Positions 34,075-44,746 of a stretch of DNA of 64,000 nt are shown here, one piece after another (position 1 is the first letter of the stretch; every line of letters begins with the position of its first letter). Where the stretch lies: assembly GCF_011745365.1 (NCBI RefSeq), contig NW_024468914.1, positions 1,200,001 to 1,264,000 on the forward strand. The letters are read 5' to 3'. A program made the translations under genes and the position numbers. This stretch comes from Cryphonectria parasitica EP155. Taxonomy: Eukaryota > Ascomycota > Sordariomycetes > Diaporthales > Cryphonectriaceae. Under the pieces are notes generated by a model. The model was given only the letters and a program-made list of their open reading frames with translations. It was not told where the DNA came from and did not search any database.

Positions 34075-36101
34075 CTAACCCTCATGCTGCACCATGACGC
34101 CCTTGGACCTGTAGCCTGCACCCATCAGCCCGCCCTCACCTTCATCTCCGTGAGAAGCCCTTGCTTTCTCATCACTGCTGAACTCTCCTTGCTTCTGAAT
34201 CCCATGCCCATGTACTCTTCCCTCTTCTGTGTCCGAATAATCAATCAACACCTCTCCATTCTTCCCATACCTTCTCGGTTCCACCCGAGCCTGATGCACC
34301 GCGCCAACAACGCCCTTCCAGCCCGGCTTCAGCTTATGGAAGATGCCGTCCATCTCCTCGAGGCTCCTGCATGCTGTCTCTGGGTAAAAGAAGTACACAC
34401 TCGGCACCATAAACGCGTTGATCACCGCAAAGATGATATACGTCTGGTACCCGATGTTGTTAAACGCCACAGGCGTGATCTTGACGACGAGGAAATTGAA
34501 AATCCAGTTCGCTGACGTCGACAGCGCGTTGGCCGGTGCGCGGATCCGCAGGCGCACGATCTCGGCCGGGTACAGCCAGGTCATGCCCAGCCAGCCGACG
34601 GCGAAGAAGGTGTTGAAGACCAACAAAAAGACGACGACGGCGATGTCGCCTGCACGGCTTCCCAGCGAGTCCACGCCCGCCAGAATCGCCATCGTGGCCG
34701 CCTGGCCCACGGCGCCGAAGAGCATCAGCTTGCGCCGGCCGACGCGCTCGACGAGGAAGACTGCAGGCCAGGAGGCGAGGAAGTACTCTGTGCCGTTGAG
34801 CGCGGCTAGGAGGAGGGAGAGGAACTGGGACATGCCTAGGTTGCTGTAGATGACTGTGAGATAGTACGTGACGAGATTGATTCCCTGAAAATGTCATCCC
34901 AGTGTCAGTATAGTAACGCAACTTTATTATAAACTTCTTTGCATAACGCAGAGAAACAAAAATGGCAAATCAGGCTCACCGTGATTTGTTGAAACATCTG
35001 GTTTGTGTACGCGAGCAAAGTGCGGTGTAGGTTGCGGTTCTTGTCCATTGTGAACAAGTCGGCGAAAGTTCCCTTGGACATCTCAATCACCGTGTCCTTG
35101 ACCTCATCGAACTCAGCCACGATGATCTTGTCGTTAACCTCCTTGTCGTTCAGGGCAGCCAGAACCTCACGAGCCTCGTCCTCCCTCCCACGGAGAATGA
35201 GCCAGCGCGGCGACTCAGGCAGACCCCAGATCAAACTGAGGATGAACACGCAAAACACAATCTGGAAGGCAAACGGGAATCGCCAGGCCACCGACCCAGG
35301 GGCGAAGGACAACCCCAGGTCGATCCAATACGAGACCACCCGAGATCAGCGCCCCCTCGATCATTACCAGCTTGCCACGTCTGTGCGCGTGTGAGGTCTC
35401 GGACTGCCACGTTGGGATCGTGGACGTATTGCTGCTGTTCCCCAGGCCCGTGATGAACCTGCCCGCGATGAGGTGCGGCAGGGTGGTCGCCGAGGCCTGC
35501 AGGGCGGCGCCGATGATCATGATGGACGTGCCTAGCATAATCATGCGTTTGCGGCCGAGGGGGTTTCCGATGAAGATAGTGATCACGGCGCCGACGAAGC
35601 AGCCTAAGGTTGTAGGCGGCTGTTGTGATGCCTTGAATAGTGGAGCGGTGGGATGAGTCCTCTGCTGAGGTGGCGGCGTTCGGGTTGATCTCTGGAAACT
35701 GGGAGAGAAAATTGGGCATGGCTATGAAGAGATTACAATTATGAGCCTGTGAAGGTTTCTTTGGTTCATTTTTTTTGTTGGGAGGGGGGGAGGGGCGAGA
35801 TCGAGTTCCGGCAGAATTGCGACATGCTTGCGAGGGATGTTCCAGCTCTTTGCCCTTTACCAAGGCAAGACATCGCTGGGATGGGATGCTACCGGAGACG
35901 GTGTATACACATACTCAAAATGCCACCAAAAAGACCTTGATCTGCAAAATTGTTAGTACTTTTGCGCACGCGAAGAGGATGGCAGGTTAAGCAAGAAAAT
36001 GTTGAGGTACTGACCGTAGCCGAAAAGAGGAAATCGCATCCAGCAATCAAGCCAACAGCCCAGTTGAGGGCCGAGCCCCGCAGACCGAAATATTTCTTCA
36101 T
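34075..36101 (-). pseudogene. MFS sugar transporter, three frameshifts
   Basis: Member of the fungal hexose/lactose permease-like sugar porter family (12 TM, H+ symport), decayed. Exons: 36101-36015, a 27-nt microexon 35941-35915, then 35721-34980 and 34884-34075, all with GT-AG borders. The start MKKYFGLRGSALN is the typical N-terminus. Family signatures remain: GRKRMIMLGTSIMIIGAALQ, LPESPRWLILRGREDEAREVL, NQMFQQITGINLVTYY, VERVGRRKLMLFGA, YPETACRSLEEMD. The frame is broken three times by single-base indels: near 36022-36028 (in the DFLLFGYD motif), near 35612 (after TTAAYNL) and near 35340 (after GALISGG). Each shift is followed by correct family sequence in a new frame, so this is a recent loss or an assembly indel cluster, not an intron effect. 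Confidence 0.85.
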
Positions 36102-36583
36102 GCTGGCGAGTGGAGGATATTGAATCTGTGTGAATATTTTAAAGAACAGACTTGGGCTGGCAGGCGGTGGGGCGTCAATTAGCTTGAGCAAAGTTTATGT
36201 TATGCTCTGAGAAATTGATACACTCTAGAAATCATGTTAAGATCCTGACTAGGCACATAGTAGAGACAGACGATCCCGAAGATTGGAATACAATGCGACT
36301 CGGGGGATGTAAATCAATTTATTACAAGATGATCACTTATATCAGGAACTTGCCATCCCGATTTTCTCCATGCTCTACCCCCCCCCCCCCAAAAGCATTA
36401 TTTTGACAGTATATAGATTGCTCCTGTCGGGTGTGCTCTCTCATTCGCCATGGCAGCGAATAGGACAAGGCTCGGCTTACTCGAACAGACAGTCCCGGGG
36501 CAGCTTGAGCAGACAAGTGGATGAATGTTTCCCACGAGGCCCTCTCAAGGCCCTCTCGCTCAGGCACAAGACTCGCCTGCTCC

Positions 36584-36632
<49 letters not shown>

Positions 36633-37373
36633 GTGTGTGTGTGTATGTATGTGGAGAGGCCTAATAAAATCCGGGGCCAAGATTGCGGAGGAACGAGACG
36701 TCATCTGTGGGCCTTTCGCAAGAGCTGGTCGCACAATCTGATGCGATTTGCGAGCATAACGGGCCGACTGACATTGAGCAAGTCGCTGTAGATATTATTT
36801 GAGAGGCGATAGCTCTTGAACATGTGTAACAGTCCCGTTCAATCAATTTCAAAGAGGACCGTATTTATTTGATGTGGAAAACAATAGAAATTTCTCTACT
36901 ACAGAAAGGTTGTAACGAGGGTGTCGGCTGACTTGTATGTTGACAAGCCTCCAAATCAGTGGGGTTTGCCCGCGCTATCGTGGTGAATTTGGTAGTGGGT
37001 CATGATCCGCGTTGTTTTCGAATGCGACAGGTTTGCGTGAATGTTTTGCCAGCCTCTTGCGACATATTTCAACCTCCAAAGAAAACGTCATGCTGTAGAG
37101 CCGTAACCGTAGGCAGCCCCCATGTAGCAGTGTTGAACTATAGCAAAGAAGAGTCAGCGCTATCATGTGAGCACTGGTTGCGATTCAATATTGTTAAGCC
37201 TACCATGTCGGCGCCTTGATCATTATCCCAGAGATGTTTCGGTGAAGCCTTGGCAACGATTACATATATCCCTGCCAGTTGCTGTTGTCCAAGTACTTGC
37301 GCTGTCTTGAAGCTTGCCTTCCTTGTGTGCACTCTTGGTGTTGGACTGGTGAAGATGTTTTCTTTTCCTGAGG
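36102..37373. other. Intergenic with GT microsatellite and poly-C
   Basis: About 1.3 kb with a C13 run at 36378-36390 and a TG microsatellite at 36586-36653. No gene. Confidence 0.5.
36586..36653 (+). repeat. TG dinucleotide microsatellite with TATG interruptions
   Basis: About 68 bp of TG repeats, broken twice by GTATGTATG. Likely length-polymorphic. Confidence 0.95.
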
Positions 37374-37616
37374 TCATAGAGGAGACAAATGAACCGGTTC
37401 CGGTCTCCTAGGCATTTGCGACGACGACAAAGTATCATAACCTGAAAGTGCCAGAGACACATTGGTGGGCCTTGCTGGCCTGGTTTTCCGCGGTCGTGAT
37501 TTGATGTAGGCGAGGTACACGACCAAGAGCGAAAGCACGGCAGCGACGAAAGACGGAACGCCAATACCAATGGTAGCTTTGGCGTCGCTGGACATGGACT
37601 GAGATGAAGCAGACAT
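37374..37616 (-). CDS. Possible small single-pass membrane protein, 80 aa
   Basis: Tentative. A Ser-rich N-terminus (MSASSQSMSSDAK) is followed by one membrane helix (ATIGIGVPSFVAAVLSLLVVYLAYI) and a basic stop-transfer segment (KSRPRKTRPARP), then a Ser/Pro-rich cytoplasmic tail. The helix and basic border resemble the transmembrane end of fungal cell-surface sensor proteins, but no ectodomain is present upstream in frame. Small size and isolated position keep confidence low. Confidence 0.4.
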   Translation of the reverse strand: MSASSQSMSSDAKATIGIGVPSFVAAVLSLLVVYLAYIKSRPRKTRPARPTNVSLALSGYDTLSSSQMPRRPEPVHLSPL

Positions 37617-38365
37617 TGAGTGAAGAAGAAAGGTATATGCAAGAGTTTTGAAATTTATGAACCGAGTGGATGCTTGTCAGCCACTACTAAACATGAAGAT
37701 TTGTGCAGAGGATAGTCTTGTCGAAGGTCTGCAATGTCTTTGCTTGGGCCTTATAAAGGTATTTGTATGTGTGTGGAAGTAGGAGGACTCCCATAATTCG
37801 TTACAAATTCTCTAGCGTACATGTTGAAGGAGGCACTCAAACTGAGTGCGATATTTCGACATTGCGACCGCCGTTTTTGTTAACTAGCCATTATTAGGTA
37901 TGGACAACCCCCAGGGACTAATTTTCACACCTCCTCACCCCAGCAAAAACATACTGCATTACACAAAATGCCAGATCGAAGTCAGGTAGTACTCCAATAA
38001 ATAAATGCCAATCTAGCAAATACATCTTGAAATCAAGCAATACCTCATTGTGATTAGATGTTCTCAACAGAAAATTTGTCATAATAAAGTGGTAAGGCAA
38101 ACAGTGAATTTACCTCAAAAATATGTACTGCTCAGGTGGCAGGGTATGAAAATGAGTCCCTTGGGATTGCGTGTGAGCCAAGCGCTGTAGATCAACTCTC
38201 ACCTTAATTTTTATTAGTTTCTGGAAATCCTCAAGCAAATAATAGGCCTTTGGCCGTTTTGATAAGGTTGACGGCAACGCTGTTAACACTCCTGAAATCT
38301 CGTCAACCTTCCATACTCAACACCATCCTCGAGACCTTGAAGAAGAACTCGGAGACCACCTATTA
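37617..38365. other. AT-rich flank of the nested transposons
   Basis: About 0.75 kb, AT-rich, up to the TA target at 38364-38365. No gene. Confidence 0.5.
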
Positions 38366-38424
38366 AGTTAACGGGGGTAGTTTCCGCCCATCCGTAGTTT
38401 CCGCCCACCCCGGCCAGCCACACC
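38366..38424 (+). repeat. Copy 2 left TIR
   Basis: Begins AGTTAACGGGGG and has GTAGTTTCCGCCCA twice, starting 38378 and 38394. Confidence 0.93.
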
Positions 38425-39960
38425 GCTTCTTCAACCCCTTTTAGTTTGATAGCTTTTATTCAGTCAATTATCTTCCAAACAACTTCATCTTTTCAGAAAA
38501 TCTTTATATGATGATCATGAAGCCTTACTCTGAATTTGAGCTAGATCAGGCTGTCAGCGCTGTCAGAAATGGCCTCTCTCAACGAAAAGCCTCGAGGCAA
38601 TGGAGCATCCCAAGAACCACACTCCGAGATCATCTAGAAGAAGCAATACCGCATAAAACAGCCTACGAAAACCAGCAAAGGCTTTCTATTCCTCAAGAAA
38701 GGAAGTTGGTTGAATGGATCCTCGTTCAGGAAAGTCTAGGACTTCTACCAAGCTATTCAGAGCTGAAGTACTTTGCTCAGAAGATTCTTCATATCCATGG
38801 CGATGATCAAGCCCTCGGAATCAAGTGGACTAGCGCTTTTTTGAAGAGAAATCCAGAGATAAGAGTTCTAAGGACTAGGAGGATTGCTTCAGCTCGAACT
38901 AATGGTGCAACAACAGAGGTAATACGGCCTTGGTTTCATCTCTTCGATCTTCCTCAGGTCCAAGCTATCAAGCCAGCTAATCGATGGAATATGGATGAGG
39001 CTGGAATATTAGAGGGCTAAGGAGAGAATGGATTAGTTCTTAGTAGCTCTTCCTCACATTCAATCCAAAAGAAAGATCCTGGATCAAGAGCCTGGACTTC
39101 GTTTCTCGAGTATATCTCAGCTATAAGCACATACTTCTTTCCTCTCGTTATCTTCAAGGGAAAAACAGTACAACAGCAGTGGTTTCCTCTTCTCTTACAG
39201 CCTTTTGATGGCTGGAAGTATACAGCTACTCAAAACGGATGGATAAACAATGCAATAGCTCTCGAGTGGCTGGAAAAGATCTTCATCCCAGGCAGCCAGC
39301 CAGCAGACCCCTTGGAAGCCAGACTATTGATCCTGGATGGCCACGGCAGCCATACAACTGAGGAGTTTATGTAGCAATGCTATCAAAACAATATCCTGTT
39401 GATCTATTTGCCTCCTCATACCTCTCACGTGCTTCAACCTCTTGATCTTGGAGTTTTTTCGTCTCTCAAAAGAGCTTATAGGAAGAAAGTCAGTTTTGAG
39501 AGCCAACAGGGGGATTTGACAGCCTTTGGCAAGCGAGCATTCCTCGAGTATTATCGCTAAGCTCGTATGGAAGGGCTTTCGAGCCAGAATATCAGATCTG
39601 GGTGCACAGCAACTGGTTTATAGCCTCTCAGGCTATCCAAACCACTCCTCAGCCCTCTTCTCCTCGAGAACAGTCAACTACACATTCAGAAGCAGTCAAA
39701 TTCAAGGCTCAGAACGATCAACAGTACCTCAGCTATCCCCCAAAGCCTCCTCAAGCCAGCAAGCTTTCTTTTTAACTCCTCGAAAGGCTAACAGCTATAT
39801 CAACAGCTACAAGAGAATCGGAACCGTCTTTTATCAGTACCAGAGCAACGCCTACTATTCAGAAAGATACAGAAGGCCTATGATAAGAGAGGTATAGAGT
39901 TTGCTAAAGCCTTGGAAAGAAATAAGGCATTGGAAATGCAAGCTAAGGATAGGAGGCTTA

Positions 39961-40017
39961 AGTCGAAGCACCCCCTTGTGGACACCCCCCCCTTGTGGAC
40001 ACCCCTGGCCAGCCACA
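39961..40017 (+). repeat. Copy 3 left TIR
   Basis: Begins AGTCGAAGCACCC and has TTGTGGACACCCC twice, starting 39976 and 39993. Confidence 0.93.
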
Positions 40018-40109
40018 CCGCCATTTCCACCACCTTTACTTTTATAACCTTTTCAACCAATTCTTATCCGAATAACTTCATCTTTTTACAGGGCCTTCAT
40101 ACGACAATA

Positions 40110-41717
40110 ATGAAGTCATATACCGAGTTTGAGGTAGCCCAGGCCGTCGAGGCTGTTAAAAAAGGCTGGTCTCAGAAACGAGCCGCACGCGAATACGGGA
40201 TCCCGAGGACTACTCTTCTTCATCGCCTGGCAGGAAGAGAATCGCATCAAACAGCTCATCAACATCAGCAAAAGCTCTCCTTTCCTCAGGAAAAGAAGTT
40301 GGCTGAATGGATTCTTGTTCAGGAAAGCCTAGGGCTTGCACCAAGCCACTCAGAGCTTAGGCACTTTGCTCAGAGGATCCTGGAGGTCCAGAAAGATACT
40401 CGAGGGCTAGGGAAGAGATGGACTGAGGGCTTTTTGAAGAGAAATCCAGAGATAAGGGTACGAAAGCATAAACGGATTGCCTCTGAACGAATCAATGGAG
40501 CTACAACAGAGGTAATAAGGCCTTGGTTTCGTCTTTTCGACCTTCCTCAAATCCAAGCTATCAAACCAGCTAATAGATGGAATATGGATGAAGCTGGAAT
40601 AGCTGAGAGCTAAGGAGAGAACGGATTGGTTCTTGGGGGCTCTTCTTCATGTTCAATTCATCGAAAAGAGCCTGGGTCGAGATCCTGGACTTCGATCCTC
40701 GAGTGTATCTCTGCTACAGGCACCTATCTTTCCCCTCTAGTGATCTTCAAGAGCCAAACAGTACAATAGCAGTAGTTTCCTCTCTTCTTGGAGTTATTTG
40801 AGGGCTAGCAGTTCACAGCTACGAGCAATGGATGGACTGATAATGCTGTAGCTCTCGAATGGCTGAAAAAGATCTTCATTCCAGGCAGCAAGCCAGCAGA
40901 CCCCTCAGAGGCTCAACTATTAGTCCTGGATAGCCATAGCAGCCATACAACTGATGAGTTTATGTAGCAATGCTATCAAAACAACATCCTGTTGATTTAC
41001 TTGCCTCCTCATACCTCTCACGTACTTCAGCCCCTCGATCTAGGGGTCTTCTCGTTTCTTAAGAGAGCGTACAGGCGAAAAGTCAGTTCTATAAGCCAGT
41101 AGGAGGATTCAACAGTCTTTGGCAAGCGAATATTCCTCGAGACCTATCATCAGGCTCGCTTGGAAGGCCTTTCGAGCCAGAATATCAAGTCTGGATGGAA
41201 TGCTTCAGGCTTATAGCCTGTTAGACCTTCCAAGCCACTCCTCAGCCCTCTTCTCCTCGAGAACACCTCTCAGTTCATCCAGACTCAGGCAAATTCAAAG
41301 TTAACAGCATCAAAAGCAGCCCAGAATACCCTGAAAGCCTCCTCAGGCCAGGCAGTTATCTTTTCAACGCCTTGCGAAGCTCGAGATATATATCATCAAC
41401 TATAGCAGAATCGGCACCAGCTTTCATCTTTGCCAGTACAACGTATACTTTTCAGGAAGATATGCAAAGCATTCAGTGAGAGGGATGTCGAACTAGCTAG
41501 AGCCCTGGAAAAGAATGAGATACTGAAAAAGCAGGCTGAGGCTAGAAGGCCAACTAAAAGAAGGAAGGTAGATACAAGCTCAAATTCGAGGTTTGCAGAT
41601 ATTGAGGCTATACAGAAGGCTCAAAATGCAGTCAACAGGAATGACGATAGTCTAAATGAAGAGAGCGATGCCGAATTACCTACTGATGAGGAGGACTGTA
41701 TCGTGGTAGCTGATTAG
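40110..41717 (+). pseudogene. Fot1/pogo-like transposase, copy 3, eight stops
   Basis: Residues 1-167 are open (MKSYTEFEVAQAVEAVKKG...), with HTH AAREYGIPRTTLLHRL and the CENP-B-like segment ending FLKRNPEIRVRK. TAA at 40611 follows NMDEAGIAES, the same codon as in the other copies. Further TAG codons replace expected Gln (VQ*Q) or Trp (Q*FP, EG*QF, FM*QC, SGL*PV) and other positions. The second Asp (LLVLDSHSSH) and third Asp (VLQPLDLG) remain. The acidic end (DEEDCIVV) matches copy 1. Confidence 0.9.
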
Positions 41718-41759
41718 GAAGAGAAATGTATATAAATCAATGTATATATATATATGCGA

Positions 41760-41815
41760 TGTGGCTGGCCAGGGGTGTCCACAAGGGGGGGTGTCCACAA
41801 GGGGGTGCTTCGACT
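41760..41815 (-). repeat. Copy 3 right TIR
   Basis: Inverse of 39961-40017 with one base fewer in the central run. Motif spacing here is 16 bp. Confidence 0.93.
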
Positions 41816-42021
41816 TACTAAAAGAAGAAAGGTTGATATGAGCTCAAATTCGAAGTTTGCAAATATTGAGGCTATACAGAGGGCTCAAATAGCAGCTAAT
41901 CAAGATGAGGATAGTTAGGATGAAGAGAACGATGTTGAATTAGTTACTGATGAAGAGGAATGCATCGTGGTGAGTGAATAGTATGTGAAAATAATCAATA
42001 TATATATATATGTATATGTGT

Positions 42022-42079
42022 GGTGTGGCTGGCCGGGTGGGCGGAAACTACGGATGGGCGGAAACTACCCCCGTTAACT
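42022..42079 (-). repeat. Copy 2 right TIR
   Basis: Inverse of 38366-38424 with one C fewer, followed by TA at 42080-42081. Confidence 0.93.
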
Positions 42080-43180
42080 TAATACACTCTAAATTCAAGT
42101 TTGGAGAGTTCCTGTTCCCCAAGTCTGGTAGCAATCGGTTCTATTGCTTTGAATACAGTCCAATTTAATGCAGAGCTGCTCTGCCAAATCACGTACTGAT
42201 TAATTATGCCAGGTTTTCACTTATTCCCGCCCCCCCCCCCCTAGCGTTGCTTATTTTGTAACATCAATGATGCATTGGTAACATCGGATCTTAAAGTTTC
42301 GTCATTTACTTTCAGCAGTGCTTTGCACTAGACAGCAGAATGGCGGGACCAGGAGTAGAACGCTACAGGCAAGATAAATTCTGACTCGGAAGAGAGATAC
42401 TGTACTATGCTAGGAGACACGGATCCCAACTATCCAAGTTCAGCTTGCGTATGAAGGCGATATATTGATTAAATTCTCTTCTGAATTCGCTGCTGCTTCA
42501 GGCTTTGTTTTGCTGCGCTGCCCGGGGCTAGCTCAGCACGCCCTATACCCCATCTTAAATACCCCTCGAGCGCGATCGTGTGGGAGCTATAATACGACAT
42601 GGTCAACAGAGCAACTTCAGCTCAAACTGCACAATTCTCAAGAGTATAATTATAATATTCACACTTTTCTACCCGGTTAGTACATACTTGCCATCTGAAA
42701 TTGGTAATTTCCTCCCATATTTACGCATGGCGTTTGTGCAAAAATACTTATTATAGGCAGGTGTCGCTCACTTTCTAATATTCATTCACGAAGCTAGCAT
42801 AGATTTATCAAAACAGGTCTGATTCAGCCTGGATCTGTGTGGTACGGCATGTATTGTTTGGGCAGCGAAGTGTGAAAATTATAATTGAGAGTTGTATGAA
42901 GGATGGATCTTGCGGCAGTGCGAAAGACCCCTGTAGTTTATTGCGAGAACCAAAGCTCATTGGTAAATGCTGACTGCACGTGCCGGGGGCTGGTAGCTAC
43001 GTCTATGGCCTACAAAACTACGAGCCTGACTGATGAATATTAACTACCGCGACAAAGGCTTTCCTTTCCTACGCAGACATAGATTCACGCATCCCCATCA
43101 AAAAAGTTGGCCTTTCTGTGATTGTTATTTTCTCTGACCAGCTTTTCTACCTGGACTTCAGCGACAGGCCTGAATTCACA
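42080..43180. other. Intergenic, AT-rich, repeat remnant
   Basis: Contains a C12 run at 42230-42241 and, at about 42830-42892, a sequence related to 45352-45406 (GCGAAGTGTG core). Otherwise the promoter side of the zinc-cluster gene. Confidence 0.5.
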
Positions 43181-44162
43181 ATGTCCGCTGGCCAGACTAT
43201 TTTCCAGCTGTCTCATGAACCTCGTAGGCAGCAGGGTTCGTCAGTTGACGAAAATGAGCGTCCGAATGCCACACCTTCACCTGTCCTCAGCCCAATGTCT
43301 TTGGACAACTCTCAACAATCACTTGATCACGGACCAGAAATCGAACCTGCCATACGACACCAGCAGAACTCTCCCCGTACGCTGAATCACAGCAGCAGCG
43401 CAGGCTTCTTGAATCACAGTGATAAGCAACTTCAAGACAATGAGGAGACACATGCCACACCTGTGGTCAGCAGCGATAACGCGCGATCGTCCATCACTTC
43501 ATCATCTGCATCAACAAATCTGGAGGATGCGCGATCGGCTATGGCCACGCTGTCGTCGTTCGTCGCCAAGGGCGGACTGAACAGCTTCGTGGACAAGAAG
43601 GATAGAACTGCAATGGTCCAATTCTTCCTGATGCTATTGCAATTTTTTCAAGGGATCCAGCGGCGTGAACGCTACAAGTCTTTGGTTTATCGAGAAATTG
43701 AGTTGAGGAGTAACTTGCGGGAGGTGGAACGTATGAAAGAGAGACTTGGTAGTCAAATGGATATGGAGAGCGCATCCAGCGACCACCAAGGGCCACAGAC
43801 GGCAGAACAACAACAGCTTCCGTCGCCTCAGGCGGAGAGTTCCTCTCGCGAAGCCTCGAGGCATGAGATTGACGCAAGCCGCCAGCATGAGACTGATGCG
43901 GACCGCCAGGAGGAGCCTCAACGCAAACGACGTCGCTTGAACTACAGCAAGTGCACATTCTGCAGGAAGGACAAGAAGGCCGTAAGTAATTACAAGAACT
44001 CTCTCGATATTAGCACCTGGTCTGACATTCTAGGGAAAGTGTTCTCCCATCGGGCGAGTCTGGCCTGGTCAGAAATGTGACCGCTGCTCCATGTTGGGCT
44101 TCGAGTGCTCGGCCAGTGTGGAAAAGAAAGCAGGGCGGGGTGGGGCTGTTCGAGGCGCTTAG
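43181..44162 (+). CDS. Zinc-cluster-like protein, 309 aa (two exons)
   Basis: Possible transcription factor with a C-terminal cysteine cluster. Exons are 43181-43981 and 44034-44162, with a 52-bp intron (GTAAGT/TAG). I start at ATG 43181 (MSAGQTIFQLSHEPRR). Residues 1-120 are Ser/Asn/Gln-rich, 125-200 are helical (AMATLSSFVAKGG ... FFLMLLQFFQGIQRRERYKSL), then a Gln/Glu/Arg tract leads to the basic KRRRLNYSK. The cysteines are C258-x2-C261 in exon 1 and C270, C282-x2-C285, C292 in exon 2 (KCDRCSMLGFECS). This resembles a Zn2Cys6 cluster placed at the C-terminus, but the second spacing is eight residues, not six, so either the splice differs by two codons or the family is a variant. Confidence 0.7.
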
Positions 44163-44491
44163 CGTGGTTCCGCCGCGGGGCAAGGCCTCAGATAGTACAC
44201 CCCTCACACGCGAATGGGACAACATGGCTGAAAAGCTACATATGGCAGTACAGTGGGCATCCTAGATGATAGCATCAAAAGAATGATAGTTCCTAGTATA
44301 AGTTTGAAAGACATGGTCAATATACACAGATAGATAGAAAACGCATATCCATCTACCTAGACTGGACGAGACAAACATGGGAGGTTTCCAATGTTGCGAC
44401 TGGAGATTGCTTACCTTGTACTATCGTCTGTAACACCTTTGGAGGAAATCTCCTGGCAACTAATCCAAATCTAGAGCCGAGCAGCCTGCCT

Positions 44492-44746
44492 GTGAGCAGT
44501 CGGAAGCAAGAGGACACTCCTGCCTCCATACAACCCCATTACAATAGCAGTCTCCCCAATAAAACTTGGACTCCGGCCGAAGAATCTGGTATCAAGCAGA
44601 TGCATAATGCTAGAAGGACTTGGGCTGAGGTCACTAAGGCAAGAACGAGATCATCTCGGTATATTTTAAATTACAATTATCAGGATGTATGTTTCATATT
44701 TTCCCTCTTAGACAGTACATGCTGTACCACGAAGGATCCAGGTTGA
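44492..44746 (+). pseudogene. Myb/SANT-like fragment (doubtful)
   Basis: A short frame holds KTWTPAEESGIKQMHNARRTWAEVTKARTRSS, which resembles the helices of a fungal Myb-like DNA-binding domain (W...E...I..M...G.SW.EI). The Trp spacing (W, then W 18 residues on) fits. The rest of the frame is not related and there is no upstream gene. It may be a broken gene or a conserved exon of the neighbouring zinc-cluster gene. Confidence 0.3.

Larger units (their letters stand above)
39961..41815 (+). mobile_element. Fot1/pogo-like transposon, copy 3, nested (1855 bp)
   Basis: Inserted in copy 2 with TA on both sides (39959-39960, 41816-41817). TIRs 39961-40017 and 41760-41815 are identical except for the length of one C run (8 against 7). 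The transposase frame of 536 codons, 40110-41717, is the same length as in copy 1 and has no frameshift, but it has eight in-frame stops, all TAA or TAG. Because it lies within copy 2, it is the younger insertion of the pair, yet it has more stops, so mutation happened after the nest formed or it came from an already mutated source. Confidence 0.93.
38517..41987 (+). pseudogene. Fot1/pogo-like transposase, copy 2, interrupted
   Basis: By homology the frame starts at ATG 38517 (MKPYSEFELDQ); the in-frame ATG at 38508 adds three residues. The first 168 residues are open, with HTH and CENP-B-like domains as in copy 1. TAA at 39018 sits at the same position as in copy 1, after NMDEAGILEG. Later stops are TAG in FM*QCYQ (TGG expected), TAA in YYR*AR and TAG in TGL*PLR. 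Two single-base indels (about 39700 and about 39790) shift the frame. The coding end lies beyond the nested element at 41818-41987 and carries one further TAG. The catalytic Asp residues are still encoded. Confidence 0.88.
38366..42079 (+). mobile_element. Fot1/pogo-like transposon, copy 2, with copy 3 nested inside
   Basis: Outer element of a nest. Its TIRs are 38366-38424 and 42022-42079 (about 58 bp, one base of length difference), flanked by TA at 38364-38365 and 42080-42081. Without the 1855-bp insertion and the duplicated TA it would be about 1857 bp, the same size as copy 1. Copy 3 entered at a TA in the basic tail region: copy 2 sequence stops at 39960 and resumes at 41818 with CTAAAAGAAGAAAGG, matching copy 1 at its AGTAAAAGAAGAAAG site. 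Its TIR motif differs wholly from copy 1 and copy 3, so it represents a separate family. Insertion order is copy 2 first, then copy 3. Confidence 0.93.

Noticed and set aside
36586..36653. CRISPR-like repeat
   Set aside because: Simple TG microsatellite; no CRISPR arrays are expected or seen in this fungal DNA.
21531..41717. Alternative genetic code (TAA/TAG read as Gln) to explain transposase stops
   Set aside because: Host genes use TAA, TAG and TGA as normal stops, and some TAG codons replace Trp, which points to G-to-A and C-to-T mutation.
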